Of a stretch of DNA of 64,000 nucleotides, positions 12,741 through 24,138 are shown in pieces. The stretch lies in assembly GCF_048544455.1 (NCBI RefSeq), contig NC_133536.1, forward strand, positions 37,528,652 through 37,592,651. The letters run 5' to 3'. Within the stretch, counting starts at the first letter, position 1. Every line of letters starts with the position of its first letter. The notes under the pieces are model-generated. The model had not been told where the DNA came from and did no database searches. It saw nothing but the letters and a program-made list of their open reading frames with translations. Source of the DNA: Silene latifolia. Lineage: Eukaryota > Streptophyta > Magnoliopsida > Caryophyllales > Caryophyllaceae. Both the position numbers and the translations under genes were made by a program.

Positions 12741-12777
12741 GAACTTCGGGGACGAAGTTCTTTTAAGGGGGGAAGAC
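12741..12777 (+). other. Hairpin and polypurine tract of the element
   Basis: The 20-base hairpin (12741-12760) precedes TTTTAAGGGGGGAAGAC, which abuts the 3' LTR at 12778. Purine tracts in this position prime plus-strand DNA synthesis in LTR elements. Confidence 0.8.
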
Positions 12778-14119
12778 TGTAACACCCAGGATTTGTAGGA
12801 GCGTTGTTGACTGACCATGTTGACTAAACAGACCTTAGGAATGATTGGTGAGAGATCAGACTGGTGATAGGAGACATTTTGATTAGTTACTCGACCTAGC
12901 GGAGGCCACTCGGCCGAGTATCACCAATACTCGACCGAGTGGAGTCTACTCGGCCGAGTGTTCTTATACTCGACAGAGTATGACTGCTGTCGACGCGTTA
13001 TTATAAATGCGAGTTCGCGAGATTCATTTCTATTTTTCTCATTTCCTCGACAGTTTCTCTTTCTCTAACCCTAGACCATCACCCTACTCAATCACTCCAT
13101 AGCCTCATACCTCTAAGGAGTTAGCCTAACCCCTACCATGGGAACGTCGGGACTCGCGGAGCAAGGAGATCGTGAATGGTGGTTGTCTATGTCGTCACCA
13201 ATGGGCAAGGTTAGGTAAGTTGCTGCCTTGTGTCCTTTTTGTGTGATTATTTGAGTATAGTTGTGTAATAGGATATGGTTACCATTGTTAGGGTGCTTAA
13301 TGGAGTTGTGCGGGGCTATAGATGGCAGTCTTTCATGCTTTGTTATGAGGTAGGGTCTCCTTACTCAGTCTACTGTTAATTGAATTGAATTTTATGATTG
13401 TATTGTGAATCATGGCTATCCGCTGATCATCGGAGAATAGTGGTTGTGGTAATGTTGACGTTGTCGTGTGACAACTGCGGTGTTGTGATTGAGATTGTGG
13501 TGGAGTCACTTGCGGGAGTGGCTCCACACCCTAGTTCGCCCTCCGTGGAACCCGCCACGGGAGGGGATGTGCACATTAAAGGACAGGGACTGTTAGTCGC
13601 TCGTTGAGGAGCTGGACTAGGTGGGGATAGGCTGCGGTCACCCACTGGCGGCGAGGATTACCTGTTGCGATGGGTAATCTGGCAGGGCTACGCACTTCGT
13701 GTGTAGTCGGTGTGTGTACGAGGTGGTGAGTTGGGATAGTGATTGATCAGCTATTTACTTTATTGTCTTATCTTTTATTTGATTAGTCAGTACTGACCCC
13801 GTGTTGTTTTGTGGTATCTGCGGTGATCCATTCGGGGATGGTGAGCAGTTGGCTTAGCAGGTATTGTTGATTACCGCTGCTGGGATTGGAGGGATCGAGT
13901 CATCACGCTACTGGTCTAGAGATGTAGAATCACAAGTGTTGTAATTGAACTGTGTTCTAGGGAGCTTGAATAGATTGGTATTGTAACAGATTCTCTAATG
14001 ATATAATATTGTCCTTGTATTGTCTAATTTGATCTACCTCCTCGGGAAACCGAGATGGTGACACCGTCATATACTGGAATGGTCCTTGGTAAGGCGTTCT
14101 GGTGTACGGGGGTGTTACA
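12778..14119 (+). repeat. 3' LTR
   Basis: Same length (1342 bp) as the 5' LTR. Differences noticed include single changes matching 5' LTR positions 6751, 6789, 6799, 7183, 7232, 7293, 7380, 7400 and 7606. No indel was seen. Confidence 0.9.
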
Positions 14120-14753
14120 ATACCGACCTCTAGGGTTAGTCTCAACGGAATAGGTAAACAATAATAGATTCTGAACTTGTACAACGGAGATGCCCTAAAA
14201 GATGAAGATCTAATTAATACTCATACAATTGCAAGGATTTCTCACAAAGGTGATTATGGAGGTGTTTAAAAATGTTTAAGGAAAGAAATGAGTGATTAGG
14301 AACTGTTTAAGCATAAATAGAAACCTTTACCCTAATCACGAAATAAAACATCGGAACTGCTGAACCGGGTCACTCGGCGGAGTGATCAAGTCCAGTTGAT
14401 CAAGTGACAACTACTCCACACCGAGTAACGACCATTCTAGAACACCCTGACACAACTCCCAACCTACTCGGTCCACCCACTTGATCAAGTGCCCCCACTC
14501 AACCGAGTGGTAATACGGAGTATTACACTATTAGCTAAGAGTTTTAAAATTAAATAATTAAATTTAATTCATTGCGTAGTGGAATAGGTATGTAATATAT
14601 TGGAAACTCTAGCTTATCCTTGTATGAGCACAATAAGAGTGTGGTTCAAACATTCGGGCATCCTTGCTACATTCATAACGTTCAGGATATAATCTCAGAC
14701 TACTGTGTTTCCTAGAATTCTCCAATATCGCGGGTAAAAGAATGCATTGAAAC

Positions 14754-15044
14754 TAAACCTGGTAACATTGACCAGACCTGAATGACTCGACTCGACTCGA
14801 ATAACCCGACCCGACACCCAAACTCAAGACCTGAACTTGACCCGAGCTCGAATTGATCCGACTCAGTATAACTCGACCCGAATGTCAAAATGTTGCAAAC
14901 TAATTATTATCCATAAATAACTTGATAACATTTGACCCGTAAATGTGCTGAAACCGAAACACTCAACCCGACCCGACTCAAATTCTTGCAAACAAGAATT
15001 GACCTGACCCAAACTCGACCTGATTGACCCGTTTGCCAGGTCTA
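14754..15044. mobile_element. hAT-like MITE rich in GACCCGACCCG
   Basis: Inverted ends are TAAACCTGGTAAC on the left and, reverse-complemented, TAGACCTGGCAAAC on the right. The flanking 8-mers ATTGAAAC (14746-14753) and AATTAAAC (15045-15052) share six positions. The interior is made of CTCGACTCG and GACCCGACCCG runs. Non-coding. Confidence 0.5.
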
Positions 15045-15052
15045 AATTAAAC

Positions 15053-15490
15053 CACCCGACCTTAGAGACTTATGTAGTTTTATGTGCCAACGCATAGATC
15101 TAAAAGCGACTCGTAAAACCATATACTTTTTAGAAACCATAGAGTTATGTTTTTAAAGTTACAAAACTATAAATTATTATTTGAGTCTGTTGTAAATATG
15201 AAACCTAATCAAAATATTTAATATCTATACATACAAGTTAACAATAAGCATTTAATTCAATAGTGTTATATAGGTTTTGTATCTGTTTTTATATTTATAA
15301 TAATGGTTTTAAAAGAAACTTAACATGTTTAATTTTTGTATTTTCTTTAATGTTAATAGATAATTACGGTAATAAAGTTCACTAAAATTTCTTTGTTTTT
15401 CCGGGAGTAAAAGATCATTAAAAAATGATAAAAAGTACTCTCTTCGGCCCAATTTTTATTTACATATTTTATTTATCGGTATTTCTTTTA
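15053..15490. other. AT-rich spacer
   Basis: No ORF, repeat or RNA gene was recognised between the MITE and the MULE. Confidence 0.5.
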
Positions 15491-15499
15491 TTTATTTAA

Positions 15500-16416
15500 G
15501 AGTAAATTGATAACTTATACCTGATATAATTTCACTTTTCAAATTTTATACCTAAGATAATTTTTTATCAAAACTTATACCGAACATCCTAATTTCTTCC
15601 AAACATAATACCAAGTTGCACCTCCGGCAAAAAAAATCACCGGATTTCGACTAAATTTAATTTTTAATCATAAAATATATTATTGTTTGCCAAAATTGTC
15701 CCTAGACAATATTAACCAACATTGTTTCAACCTTGAACGCCCCAACACCAACATATCATTACCGCCCATTACCACCATCATCTAACGCCACCACTGTCAT
15801 CTACCATCACCACCGAATATCACCTCCATCTAACACCTCCACCAACACTGGATTTGACCCACCACTTAACACCAACACCGCCACAAGCATTGCCCTACAC
15901 CAACACTACCACAAGCACACCCAAAACTTTCAGATCTGACCCACCATTTACAAACTCACCGCAAAACTTCCAAGTCGTGGACGGAGGTTCAGGGCAGCTC
16001 GGTATTGCGCCGAGTGGTGGCTGTTGGAGGTGGCTAAATAAGTGAGTAGGTGGTGATGAATGGTGACCGATTCTGGATTGATGGCGAGTAGAGGGAAGGC
16101 GCCGCTGACGAGGTGGGTAGAGAGGTCGCTGGCAAGGATTCCTAGGTGGTGGTGGTGGCGGTGGCTGAGTCTTGATGGTTAATGTGGAGGGAATGTGAGA
16201 TTACTGGTTGTTGGTTAAAAATGGTGGGGGGTGGGTGTTGATGGGTTAAGTGGTAAGGGTAAAACGGTCACTTTGTTATTTTTTTTTGCCGGAAGTGCAA
16301 CTTGGTATTATGTTTGGAAGAAATTAGGATGTTCGGTATAAGTTTTGAAATTTTTTTATTTAAGTTATAAAATTTGAAAAGTGGAATTATATCGGGTATA
16401 AGTTATCAATTTACCC
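15500..16416. mobile_element. Non-autonomous MULE with ~140 bp inverted repeats
   Basis: The left arm 15500-15645 and right arm ~16273-16416 are inverted copies of each other, with ends GAGTAAATTGATAAC and GGGTAAATTGATAAC. A perfect 9-base duplication TTTATTTAA flanks them (15491-15499 and 16417-16425), which is diagnostic of Mutator-like elements. The interior is CCACCA/GGTGGT-rich and yields only low-complexity ORFs. It sits a few hundred bases upstream of the DRD1 gene. Confidence 0.85.
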
Positions 16417-16524
16417 TTTATTTAACTTTTTATATTGAGAATAATTTTTTAAAAAAAGGTAATTTGATCTTCTAGTACACTTGTCACATAATAGCAAGTT
16501 AAATAAAGGGTAAATTGATAACTT
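16400..16524. repeat. 27-bp inverted repeat made from the MULE end and its target site
   Basis: Bases 16400-16426 (last bases of the MULE, the 9-base duplication and one flanking base) recur as a perfect inverted copy at 16498-16524, with a 71-base spacer. This suggests a second MULE end or an inverted duplication of the junction. Confidence 0.7.
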
Positions 16525-16529
16525 GACAC

Positions 16530-16972
16530 ATGGTGAGTGGTGAGTGGTGACCCTCACTCCCCTTACTCTTTGTGCCGGATTCAAAGGTAAATAAATGTCC
16601 GGAAATTAGGTGAAGGTTAAGAAATAGGTGACTTTTCAGTTTTCACCCGTTCCTTGTTCTTCCCTCTCCAACTACTCTCCTTTCAACCCCACTTCCCAGT
16701 CTCCATTCTCTCCTCACCACCCTCTTCTAAACGCAGCGTTTAAGGTGACTAATCAATCCTTCCTTACACTGTAAACCCTAACCCCTCTTTTCTCTCTATT
16801 ATTTCATGTCTTACTAATTTCAATTTATTTAGGAATTAAAGGTCGTAACTCTCTTATTTACGTGATCAAAGTGGAATTATTTAATAATTTCATTAATGCA
16901 CCTAATTACCATCGTTAATTCCGTTTATATTTTATTAATTTTTTTTTTGTGTGCAAACTTTGTTGATTTTAG
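16530..16972 (+). promoter_or_regulatory. Upstream region and 5' UTR of the DRD1 gene
   Basis: A pyrimidine-rich stretch from about 16640 to 16740 looks like a plant transcription start region and non-coding first exon. It probably ends at AAG/GTGACT (16744/16745). A T-rich intron then runs to the acceptor TTTTAG at 16972, nine bases before the start codon. An intron in the 5' UTR would fit the layout, but no transcript evidence is available. No clear TATA box was identified. Confidence 0.4.
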
Positions 16973-16981
16973 AGGGATAAT

Positions 16982-19900
16982 ATGAAGCGTGGAGCTGCTG
17001 AAGTTTGTACAGGTACACTGTTTTTTAATTTGCATTTTATTATTCGTATGAATTATTGATCAAAATCAAACCTTTCATTTGTAATACATTTGTTGGGTGA
17101 TGTTGAATTGTTAGTTCGTTTGATTTTATTTTAGAGGGAAGGTGTTTGTAGATTACTAAAATGGATAGTTGAACCGAGTCGGGTTCGAGATTGTTTAGCT
17201 TGTGTGTGTTTCAATAATTCCTGATTGGATTCGATGGAAACTGCATGCTTTTTTTTTGGGATGGTTGAGGGTAATTAGGGGAATGTTTTTGAGTTTGTTC
17301 ATTTTTGATTAATGGTTTTGAGTTGCATATGTGGGTATATATCTTATCTTATATAGTCTCATTTGTGGAACATTGGCGAGGTTTTGGGAGGACTTTGGAT
17401 GTTTTGCTCGTCAAGGGTATTGTAACTATGATGTGAAGAGACAGCGGTTGGAGCAACCGTGCTGGATGATTTTATTACTCCCTCCATTCAAGTTGAAATT
17501 CCCCATTTGCCTTTTTGACCCTATTCATGAGTGAAGATTTTTCATAATTCTTGTCAATATATAAGAAAAAAAGTAGTCATATGGGATCTAGTCTGGTTTT
17601 TCTTCACGAGTACAACAAGAGTCAAACTTTAATCATTTCTTATAATGTGAAATTAAAGATATTAACCTTGTCTTTTGTGCAAAAAGAAATTGGGTATTTG
17701 GACTTGACTGGAGGGAGTAACACGTTTTCTACGAGGTCTAGACTATAGAACTTGATTTTTTTTTTGTTTTTTAAACGGATTGATGATGAATGGGTTTAGA
17801 TTCTGTCAGTGTACAATGTGAGGTCATTTAACACGATCCCTCGTAAGGAATAATTACCAGTATAGAGAGAGAGAGGACAATTCATAATGGAAATAAGTAT
17901 CAACATTGACTCGAAGTTGAAAGTGTAGAATACACTCAGAATCTCAGCCTCATATGGGTGGCTGTGCTTTTGATTTGCTATGTAATTACAATCAATTAGT
18001 ACCCGTAAGGATGACTTTTACCGTGTAGTTATTCGTGAACGCATTAAAGCTACTTATCGTAATCTTTTATGTTACTGAAGGTTTCTACATTCTTTGATTT
18101 TGATTCGACCTTGACGCCGATGAACATCCTGTACAAATTAGCGGTTGGGTATCAATATTTTTGTGTGTATGCTACTAGCTGACACTCACTCTATATCTTG
18201 ATTGTAATGTATAGTGACCTTATGCACTGGACTTTCAACAGATTATTACTCTCCCAGTCTTAAAAGGCAGAAGTTGCCCAATGGAGGAAAAGATTCCAGA
18301 GTCACTGACTATTCAGACCCATTTGCATTTACAAATTTACTGCAATGTCTGGACACTGGTAAATATGGAAGTGTAACGAAAGAGGTGCATGCCTTGATTG
18401 CGCGCCAGATGCAATTGTCCAATGCTTTGTTCTTATTGTATCCTGAGCTGGAGAATGATCCTGGTCCGGAGGATGCTGAGGCCAAATCAGTTGCTCCAGC
18501 AACTGATCATGTGTTCATTATTGACTCTGATGAAGAGGATGATGCAAAAACGCCACCTGTATATCAATTTCAAGGGATCTCCTTCCCGAGACCCACTGTT
18601 GAACTCATTACAGATCACTTGCTGGTGAGGTTTTTTTGTCCTTTATGTTCAGTATCTGGAATCTGGATTACACTACACTAATGCCTTTTAACAGTTTGCA
18701 GGTGCATTGTAAATTTTACTATCATGATTAATTGCTTACTGTCTGTATACCCTTTGTGTGAGCTTGTGACTTCTCTTGAAAAGAGCTTACAAAGCTAACA
18801 TGTATTTATTTTCTCTCTTGTTCCACGCTCTTAAATTTTCTACCTTATTTTGCATTGTCGTGTTTTATTTGTGAAAGTTTTTAAGGTTCATATTGCCATG
18901 ACCTTTTTAACTGTACACGGTTCAATCTTAATACACTTTTCATTACGCGTTTTAGCTAGGAAATAATATGGCATTTAATCATGAAATGCCAGCTTGTTGG
19001 TAATTTATTTATGCTTGTACAAGGCAAATCTGTCGTGTATGAATAAAAATGTCTCATTTGTCAATAAATTGCACATGATATATATCCATATCCAATCTGT
19101 TCATACACCATATCTGTGTAGAAAATCTGGGAGCTTTTGGTGTGGATTTGTCATTAGCACCGTGTGCTGCCTACTAATCAGGTCCTAATTATGTTTTCAT
19201 TTCGCTGGCTATCACATTCTAACTTCGTAACACAGATGGAATTTGTATGAGCTGTTAATATGTTGATGAATATGGTTACGTGCTCAACTCTAGATGTGGT
19301 TTCATAATTGTGCGGGGTAGCCAAAGCATTTTATTTTCTTATCTCTTCTGATATTTGTCATTGCAGGTTGATCGTGGAAAGGAAAGTAATGTTGTCAAGG
19401 CTGAGGCTGAAGAAGTTCACAAGGCTAAAGACAAAGGTGTCTACGTTGGTGTTGAGGATGAATTAAGTGATGAAGATCCTGAGTCTTCTGCCGAAGATGA
19501 CGGCTTATCAGATATATGGAAGGAGATGAATTTTGCATTAGAAACTTCCAAGGTACTATTCCAAAGTTGGTGTTAGTTGAAACCTTTTTTTCTTGTGTAT
19601 TTGTGTTTGTTGTCATCATTGCTTAGCTTCTTTTGGTATTGTACCTATAAGCAACTCCTTCTAGTTTGCTACTGATTTATGTTACCTATGTCAATGGATG
19701 GCGCTTATACATCTTCACCATTAAGTTTGGTTGGCTCCTGTTTCCAGGTGTGCATTGAATGCCTATAATCAGTTTAGGCAGAAACAGATGGGAAAGTTAG
19801 ATGCTGCGGATGTATTCGGTGTGATTGATATTTTGCCATTCGTCATTCAAAATTGTCTTCTATTTTCCTACCACATGGTTGCTATTTAAGTTCCCATTTC

Positions 19901-22900
19901 TAATGGAGCCAAAGACTCATTATTCTGCTCTAGAATATGATTAGCAAAATTACAAACTGAACTACCTACTCTTCATTTTACTGTACAATAAGTCATTGGA
20001 TTCAGTTATAGGTGCAATGCTTTTATATTATGGATCATATCAGAACAGCTTTTTGTGTTGACAACACAGAGGCAAGCCTGCTTACATCCACACTTCTCTT
20101 ACCCCAACATTTACGGAGGCTCTTGAGACACTGGTGTTATGTTGGCGTTTTGGCCACTTTTAAACTTAAAGATAGATTGGTGTTACTCATAAAGTCAAAG
20201 CATACTCTATTTTGCATTCTACTTTTAGTTCATGTTCCAGGGTCTGATATAATGTTATTGCTACAGATGCTGTTTTGTGTTTGATTTATAGGGATGGAGG
20301 GGGGGTTTGTAAAAGGAAACTGTTCATTACTGTGATAAACAAACATGGAAATGATTTAGTCAGAGCATGTTGGCAATGTCGTTATTCTTGTTCCTGCTAT
20401 TGAGAACTGTCTACATCTTTTACCCTAAGGCCTTATTTGGATACCAAAAATGGAGGGAAAGGAAGGGAAGGGGGAAAGGAAGAAGGGAAAGGGAGGGAAG
20501 GGGAGGGTAATGGAGGAATGGAATTTTATCTGCAAATCTTTCTTTTGTTGGTGAGAAATAATTTGCCTTGTAGGAGGGATCCATTTTCCTTACCCTCCAA
20601 ATCTCTCCGCATCCATTTTGCTACCCAAACAATGGAATGGTCTCCCTCCAAATCCCTTTCCCCCTTTATTTTAAATTCGCTTATCAAAACAAGGCCTAAA
20701 GCTACTATATTTAGTGGTTCGTATGGTCCGAATGCTGTTTCATGAATGTTGTAGTCGGTATATAATTATTTCAGTTGTTGGAATCAGTCTCATTGAAACC
20801 AATTACCTATCACAAATGCTCCCCATAATAACATTGTTATATATTTATCAGTCTCTGGTCTCCTAGTGGAACTACAGAAGTTAAGTTTATTCTCATCCTG
20901 TTTGTTTTGCTTGTTTTCTTGTATCTCATTAGACAACTCCTTGTTATCTTTCTTGTCCGGAATTCGCAGCTATGATTGAAGTTATAATTGGAAAAATTTA
21001 GCTGCTCAATATGTTGCATTTTGTAGGAGGCTCCAGTTGATAGATCATCTGATGATTCAGAGGAAGATGAGGGATGTGATCATTCATTTGTCCTTAAAGA
21101 TGATATTGGCTATGTCTGCCGTGTTTGTGGAGTCATTCAGAGGGCAATTGAGACTATATTTGATTTCCAGTACATAAAGGTCTTACTTATTCCTCTCTTT
21201 GTTGTACAATTTTCTATTAGCATTCTATATGTGTGAAAGTCAGGTATTTTCTATACTTGAAAGGGATATGTTGATGACTTGATGTAAATTTGAGGTCTGA
21301 TCTAGGCTTTTGACATTACAATGTGAGTTGCATGCCCAAATGTTCTTTTTTTTACTTATATACATACTACTTCGTATATGTCCATATTTCCGATGGGGCC
21401 AAAGACTCGTTACTCTTTGGTTCTGGATTATGATGGAATAAATCAAAATGACTCACCAAAATTGTTGCTCTTCTTTCTTTTGTGAAGTAGCGGTCCTTTG
21501 ATGCAGTTATCGACGCAATTCCTATCTCGAGTCATTCGGAAACGGCCTCTTTGTGTCCCTAACACAAGGGTAAGGCTGCGTACATCTGACCCCCTTACCC
21601 CGCAATTTGCGGGAGTCATTGGGGGCTTGAGGCACTGGGATGTTGTTATTATTGTTGTTGTTGGTGGTGGCGGCGGTGGTGGTGGTTGCTCGTCTATTCT
21701 ATAAAATAATTCTTATGGTTTAAAATGAAATTTCAAGACTGCGACTGTCATACATGGGTGAGGAAGTGTCACTTTGTGTGCTAAGTTTAATATTTTGAAG
21801 ATCTTTAAATCAGGACGCACGTAAAGTTTTTAACGTATTGAAACGTAGGACTGAAAGGACTGAAACTTATCCAAAATCTTGTTGTCAGGCGTACATATAT
21901 GGCATATGTGTTTGAGTTATTCCATTTCTGCATTGTACTTGGGTCTTCTTGGTCTTAAAGTGACGCCGTGGGCCTTGTGGCTCTTAAAGACTTGTTACTT
22001 GTTAGATTACATTGTAATTTATGCACAGAATCTTTTGTGAGACAGTCTCACCTGTGAGATGAACCCATTAACCACATAACCCCAGATAAGATTCAGTGTG
22101 CTCCTATCAAAGTATGGATTCGTGTCTCAAACTCGTTACTCATGTTGTCAGCCTATATCTGTCCTTACTCCTTGCACATTTTTGAGCTGCAAATTTTGCG
22201 ACTTCTTTCAACATTTAAATACAAATTTACAACTCTTAAGTTTTTTTGATCCCAGGCTGCTCGTATAAGAAGTTCACGACCTGGGTCTCGGTATGACAGA
22301 GAGTTGGAGAACTCTGAGGGCAATCTGGATGGTCTGAAGTTGTCTGGGCATGATTTGGCTGTTACTGAAATCTCTCCGCATCCTAGACACAAGAAACAGA
22401 TGAAGCCTCACCAATTGGAGGGTTTTAACTTCTTATTAAGCAACTTGATAACCGAAAATCCTGGAGGCTGTATATTAGCTCATGCTCCAGGCTCTGGAAA
22501 GACTTTCATGATCATTAGTTTTATGCAGAGTTTCCTTGCCCATTACCCAGATGCTCGGCCGTTGGTTGTACTTCCAAAAGGGATTCTTCCAACATGGAAA
22601 AGGGAATTCCAGAGATGGCAAGTAGAGGACATTTCTCTGCTCGACTTCTACTCTATGAAAGCAGAAAATAGACATCAACAAAGTGAAGTTTTAAAGCAAT
22701 GGGTAGACAAGAAAAGCATACTCTTTCTGGGATACAAGCAATTTTCTACTATTGTCTCGGGTGATCGAACTTGCAAAATGACTGCATATTGCCGCGAGGT
22801 TTTGCTTAAATGCCCAACCATTCTCATCTTGGACGAAGGTCACAACCCTAGAAATGATGACACTGACATGTTGAACACCCTTGCAGCGGTCCAAACACCT

Positions 22901-24138
22901 AGGAAGGTAGTGTTGTCCGGTACATTGTATCAAAACCATGTCAAAGAAGTCTTCACTATCTTAAATTTGGTTAGGCCGAAGTTTCTCAAGATAGACACTT
23001 CTAGAGCCATCAAGAAACGTATCCTGAGTCGTGTGGCATTTAATGGTTTCAAGAAGAATATGAAAGGGAATGCAGAAAGTAATTTTTATGATCTTGTCGA
23101 GCACACCCTTCAACAAGATGCTGATTTCAAAAGAAAGGAGGCTGTGATTAAGGACCTGAGGGAGATGACTAGTAGGGTCCTTCACTACTACAGAGGAGAT
23201 TTTTTGGATGACCTTCCTGGCCTCTTGGACTTCACAGTTCTTCTTCAATTAAGGCCCCAACAAAAGCGGGACGTTCAGGAGCTGAAAAGGACAGAAAAGG
23301 CCATATTCAGGAAGAGTTCTGTGGGTTGCGCAGTCTACACTCACCCGACGCTGAAGCAATTTCTGGACAAAAAAGTTGGGCTTGAAAAAAATTCTCTACC
23401 AAGCGATAGCAGGGTTGATGAGCTCATTGAAACGATAGATTATCGTGATGGGGTTAAAGCAAAGTTCTTTTACAATGTGCTGTCTCTTTGTGAAAGTACT
23501 GGTGAGAAGTTATTGGTGTTTAGCCAGTATCTATTACCATTAAAGTTTCTTGAAAGACTGGCTGTGTGTAGAAAGGGGTATCGTGTTGGACGAGAGATAT
23601 TTATGATTACTGGCGATACCTCAGCTGAGCAGCGGGAGACGTCCATGGAGAAGTTCAACACGTCTGATGATGCAAGAGTCTTTTTCGGGTCCATCAAAGC
23701 TTGTGGAGAAGGCATATCCTTGGTGGGAGCCTCCAGGGTGATAATACTAGATGTGCATCTTAACCCGTCTGTCTCACGGCAAGCAATAGGGCGTGCTTTT
23801 AGGCCTGGCCAAGATAAGAAGGTTTACGTCTACCGACTCGTTGCTGCAGACTCACCAGAAGAAAAAGACCACCTCACATGTTTTAAGAAGGAACAGATTG
23901 CTAAACGGTGGTTTGAATGGAACGAGTACAGCGGGAAGCAGGACTTTGACTTGGAGGATGTGGATCCTAAAGATTCTGGTGATAGGTTTCTCGAGAGTGA
24001 ACTGTTAGCTAATGACATCCACTCGTTACATACAAGGTCAGTTCACTTTTCGATCTTGTATTAATCTTTGTTTTCCTTTCCTGCCCCTTTCTTATTTTCT
24101 CCGTATATTAATGCAATTTTCTCATTATCTGCAGGTAA
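16982..24138 (+). CDS. DRD1: SNF2-type chromatin remodeler DRD1/CHR35 homologue
   Basis: Six coding exons reconstruct an 854-residue protein: 16982-17012, 18215-18624, 19367-19552, 21027-21179, 22256-24036 and 24135-24138. All junctions are GT-AG and keep frame. The last intron splits the final Arg codon, so the stop TAA (24136-24138) lies four bases into the last exon. The N-terminal third is acidic (residues ~120-250) with a CRVC pair near residue 247. Exon 5 encodes the whole ATPase: Walker A HAPGSGKT (~336-343), [26 protein letters not shown] and [11 protein letters not shown]. In the DRD1/CLASSY family this nuclear ATPase works with DMS3 and RDM1 (the DDR complex) to load Pol V and so direct siRNA-guided DNA methylation. 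Length is close to the Arabidopsis protein (just under 900 residues). No frame damage was seen, so it is probably functional. DRD1 is preferred over CLASSY because of length and sequence around the ATPase. Confidence 0.93.
17478..17717. mobile_element. Stowaway MITE in DRD1 intron 1
   Basis: CTCCCTCCATTC on the left and GACTGGAGGGAG on the right form the standard Stowaway inverted ends, flanked by TA duplications (17476-17477, 17718-17719). 240 bp, non-coding. Confidence 0.9.
19890..20146 (+). repeat. Diverged SINE-like repeat in DRD1 intron 3
   Basis: It shares an ordered series of blocks with 21380-21690: GGAGCCAAAGACTC, GATGCAGTTAT-like, AAGGCTGCGTACAT-like, CTTACCCC and GGCACTGG-like. 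It is more diverged, and so older, than the intron 4 copy. The core matches a plant SINE motif I recognise (GTAAGGCTGCGTACAT). Confidence 0.45.
20429..20696. mobile_element. Tourist-like MITE in DRD1 intron 3
   Basis: Ends GGCCTTATTTGGATA and, inverted, GGCCTTGTTTTGATA, with TAA duplications (20426-20428, 20697-20699), as in PIF/Harbinger MITEs. The left half is a GGGAAGGGA purine run. The 102-codon ORF at 20437-20745 is an artefact of this composition. Confidence 0.75.
21380..21690 (+). repeat. SINE-like repeat in DRD1 intron 4
   Basis: A younger relative of the 19890-20146 repeat. It contains GTAAGGCTGCGTACATCTG and CTTACCCC and ends in a (TTG)n/(GGT)n tail at 21642-21690. That arrangement is typical of plant SINEs. 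Orientation is plus, the same as the gene. Confidence 0.5.

Larger units (their letters stand above)
11025..12777 (+). other. Non-coding 3' part of the element
   Basis: About 1.75 kb between the gag-like ORF and the 3' LTR with no credible ORF; the 126-codon antisense ORF at 12438-12818 has no domain. It holds a second palindrome array and two hairpin/polypurine modules, described separately. Confidence 0.6.
6598..14119 (+). mobile_element. Young non-autonomous LTR retrotransposon with Athila-type gag
   Basis: The element is complete at both ends: 1342 bp LTRs (6598-7939 and 12778-14119), an initiator tRNA-Met primer site at 7943, a polypurine tract at 12764-12777, and a perfect target duplication ATACC (6593-6597 and 14120-14124). 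The LTRs differ at only about nine positions by eye, so insertion was recent. The interior is about 4.8 kb and holds a broken gag-like ORF but no protease, reverse transcriptase or integrase. It must therefore have been mobilised in trans. Primer site, LTR ends and the hairpin before the tract look like tRNA-Met-primed chromovirus-type Gypsy, whereas the gag looks like Athila. Confidence 0.9.
5619..14527 (-). mobile_element. Gypsy solo LTR, minus strand, split by a younger element
   Basis: The LTR lies in two parts, 5619-6597 and 14125-14527, about 1.38 kb together. On the minus strand it starts TGTAATACTCCG and ends GGGTGTTACA. A perfect target duplication CTATT flanks it (5614-5618 and 14528-14532), which also proves that the two halves belong together. 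The minus-strand end carries the CTCGGGCAACCGAG hairpin (5698-5685) ~70 bases from the terminus, and the start carries degraded CTCGRYCGAG palindromes (14370-14510). The short plus-strand ORFs at 6030-6370 lie inside it and look spurious. Confidence 0.8.

Noticed and set aside
12438-12818. 126-codon antisense ORF in the 6598-14119 element
   Set aside because: His/Thr-rich, no domain, overlaps the polypurine tract and LTR start; probably a composition artefact.
15733-16045. Thr/His/Pro-rich ORFs in the MULE interior
   Set aside because: Low-complexity CCACCA repeats between the inverted arms; no captured gene recognised.
20437-20745. Lys/Gly/Glu-rich ORF in DRD1 intron 3
   Set aside because: Produced by the GGGAAGGGA purine run of a Tourist MITE.
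21498-21704. ORF with a poly-Gly tail in DRD1 intron 4
   Set aside because: It is the GGT/TTG tail of a SINE-like repeat inside an intron.
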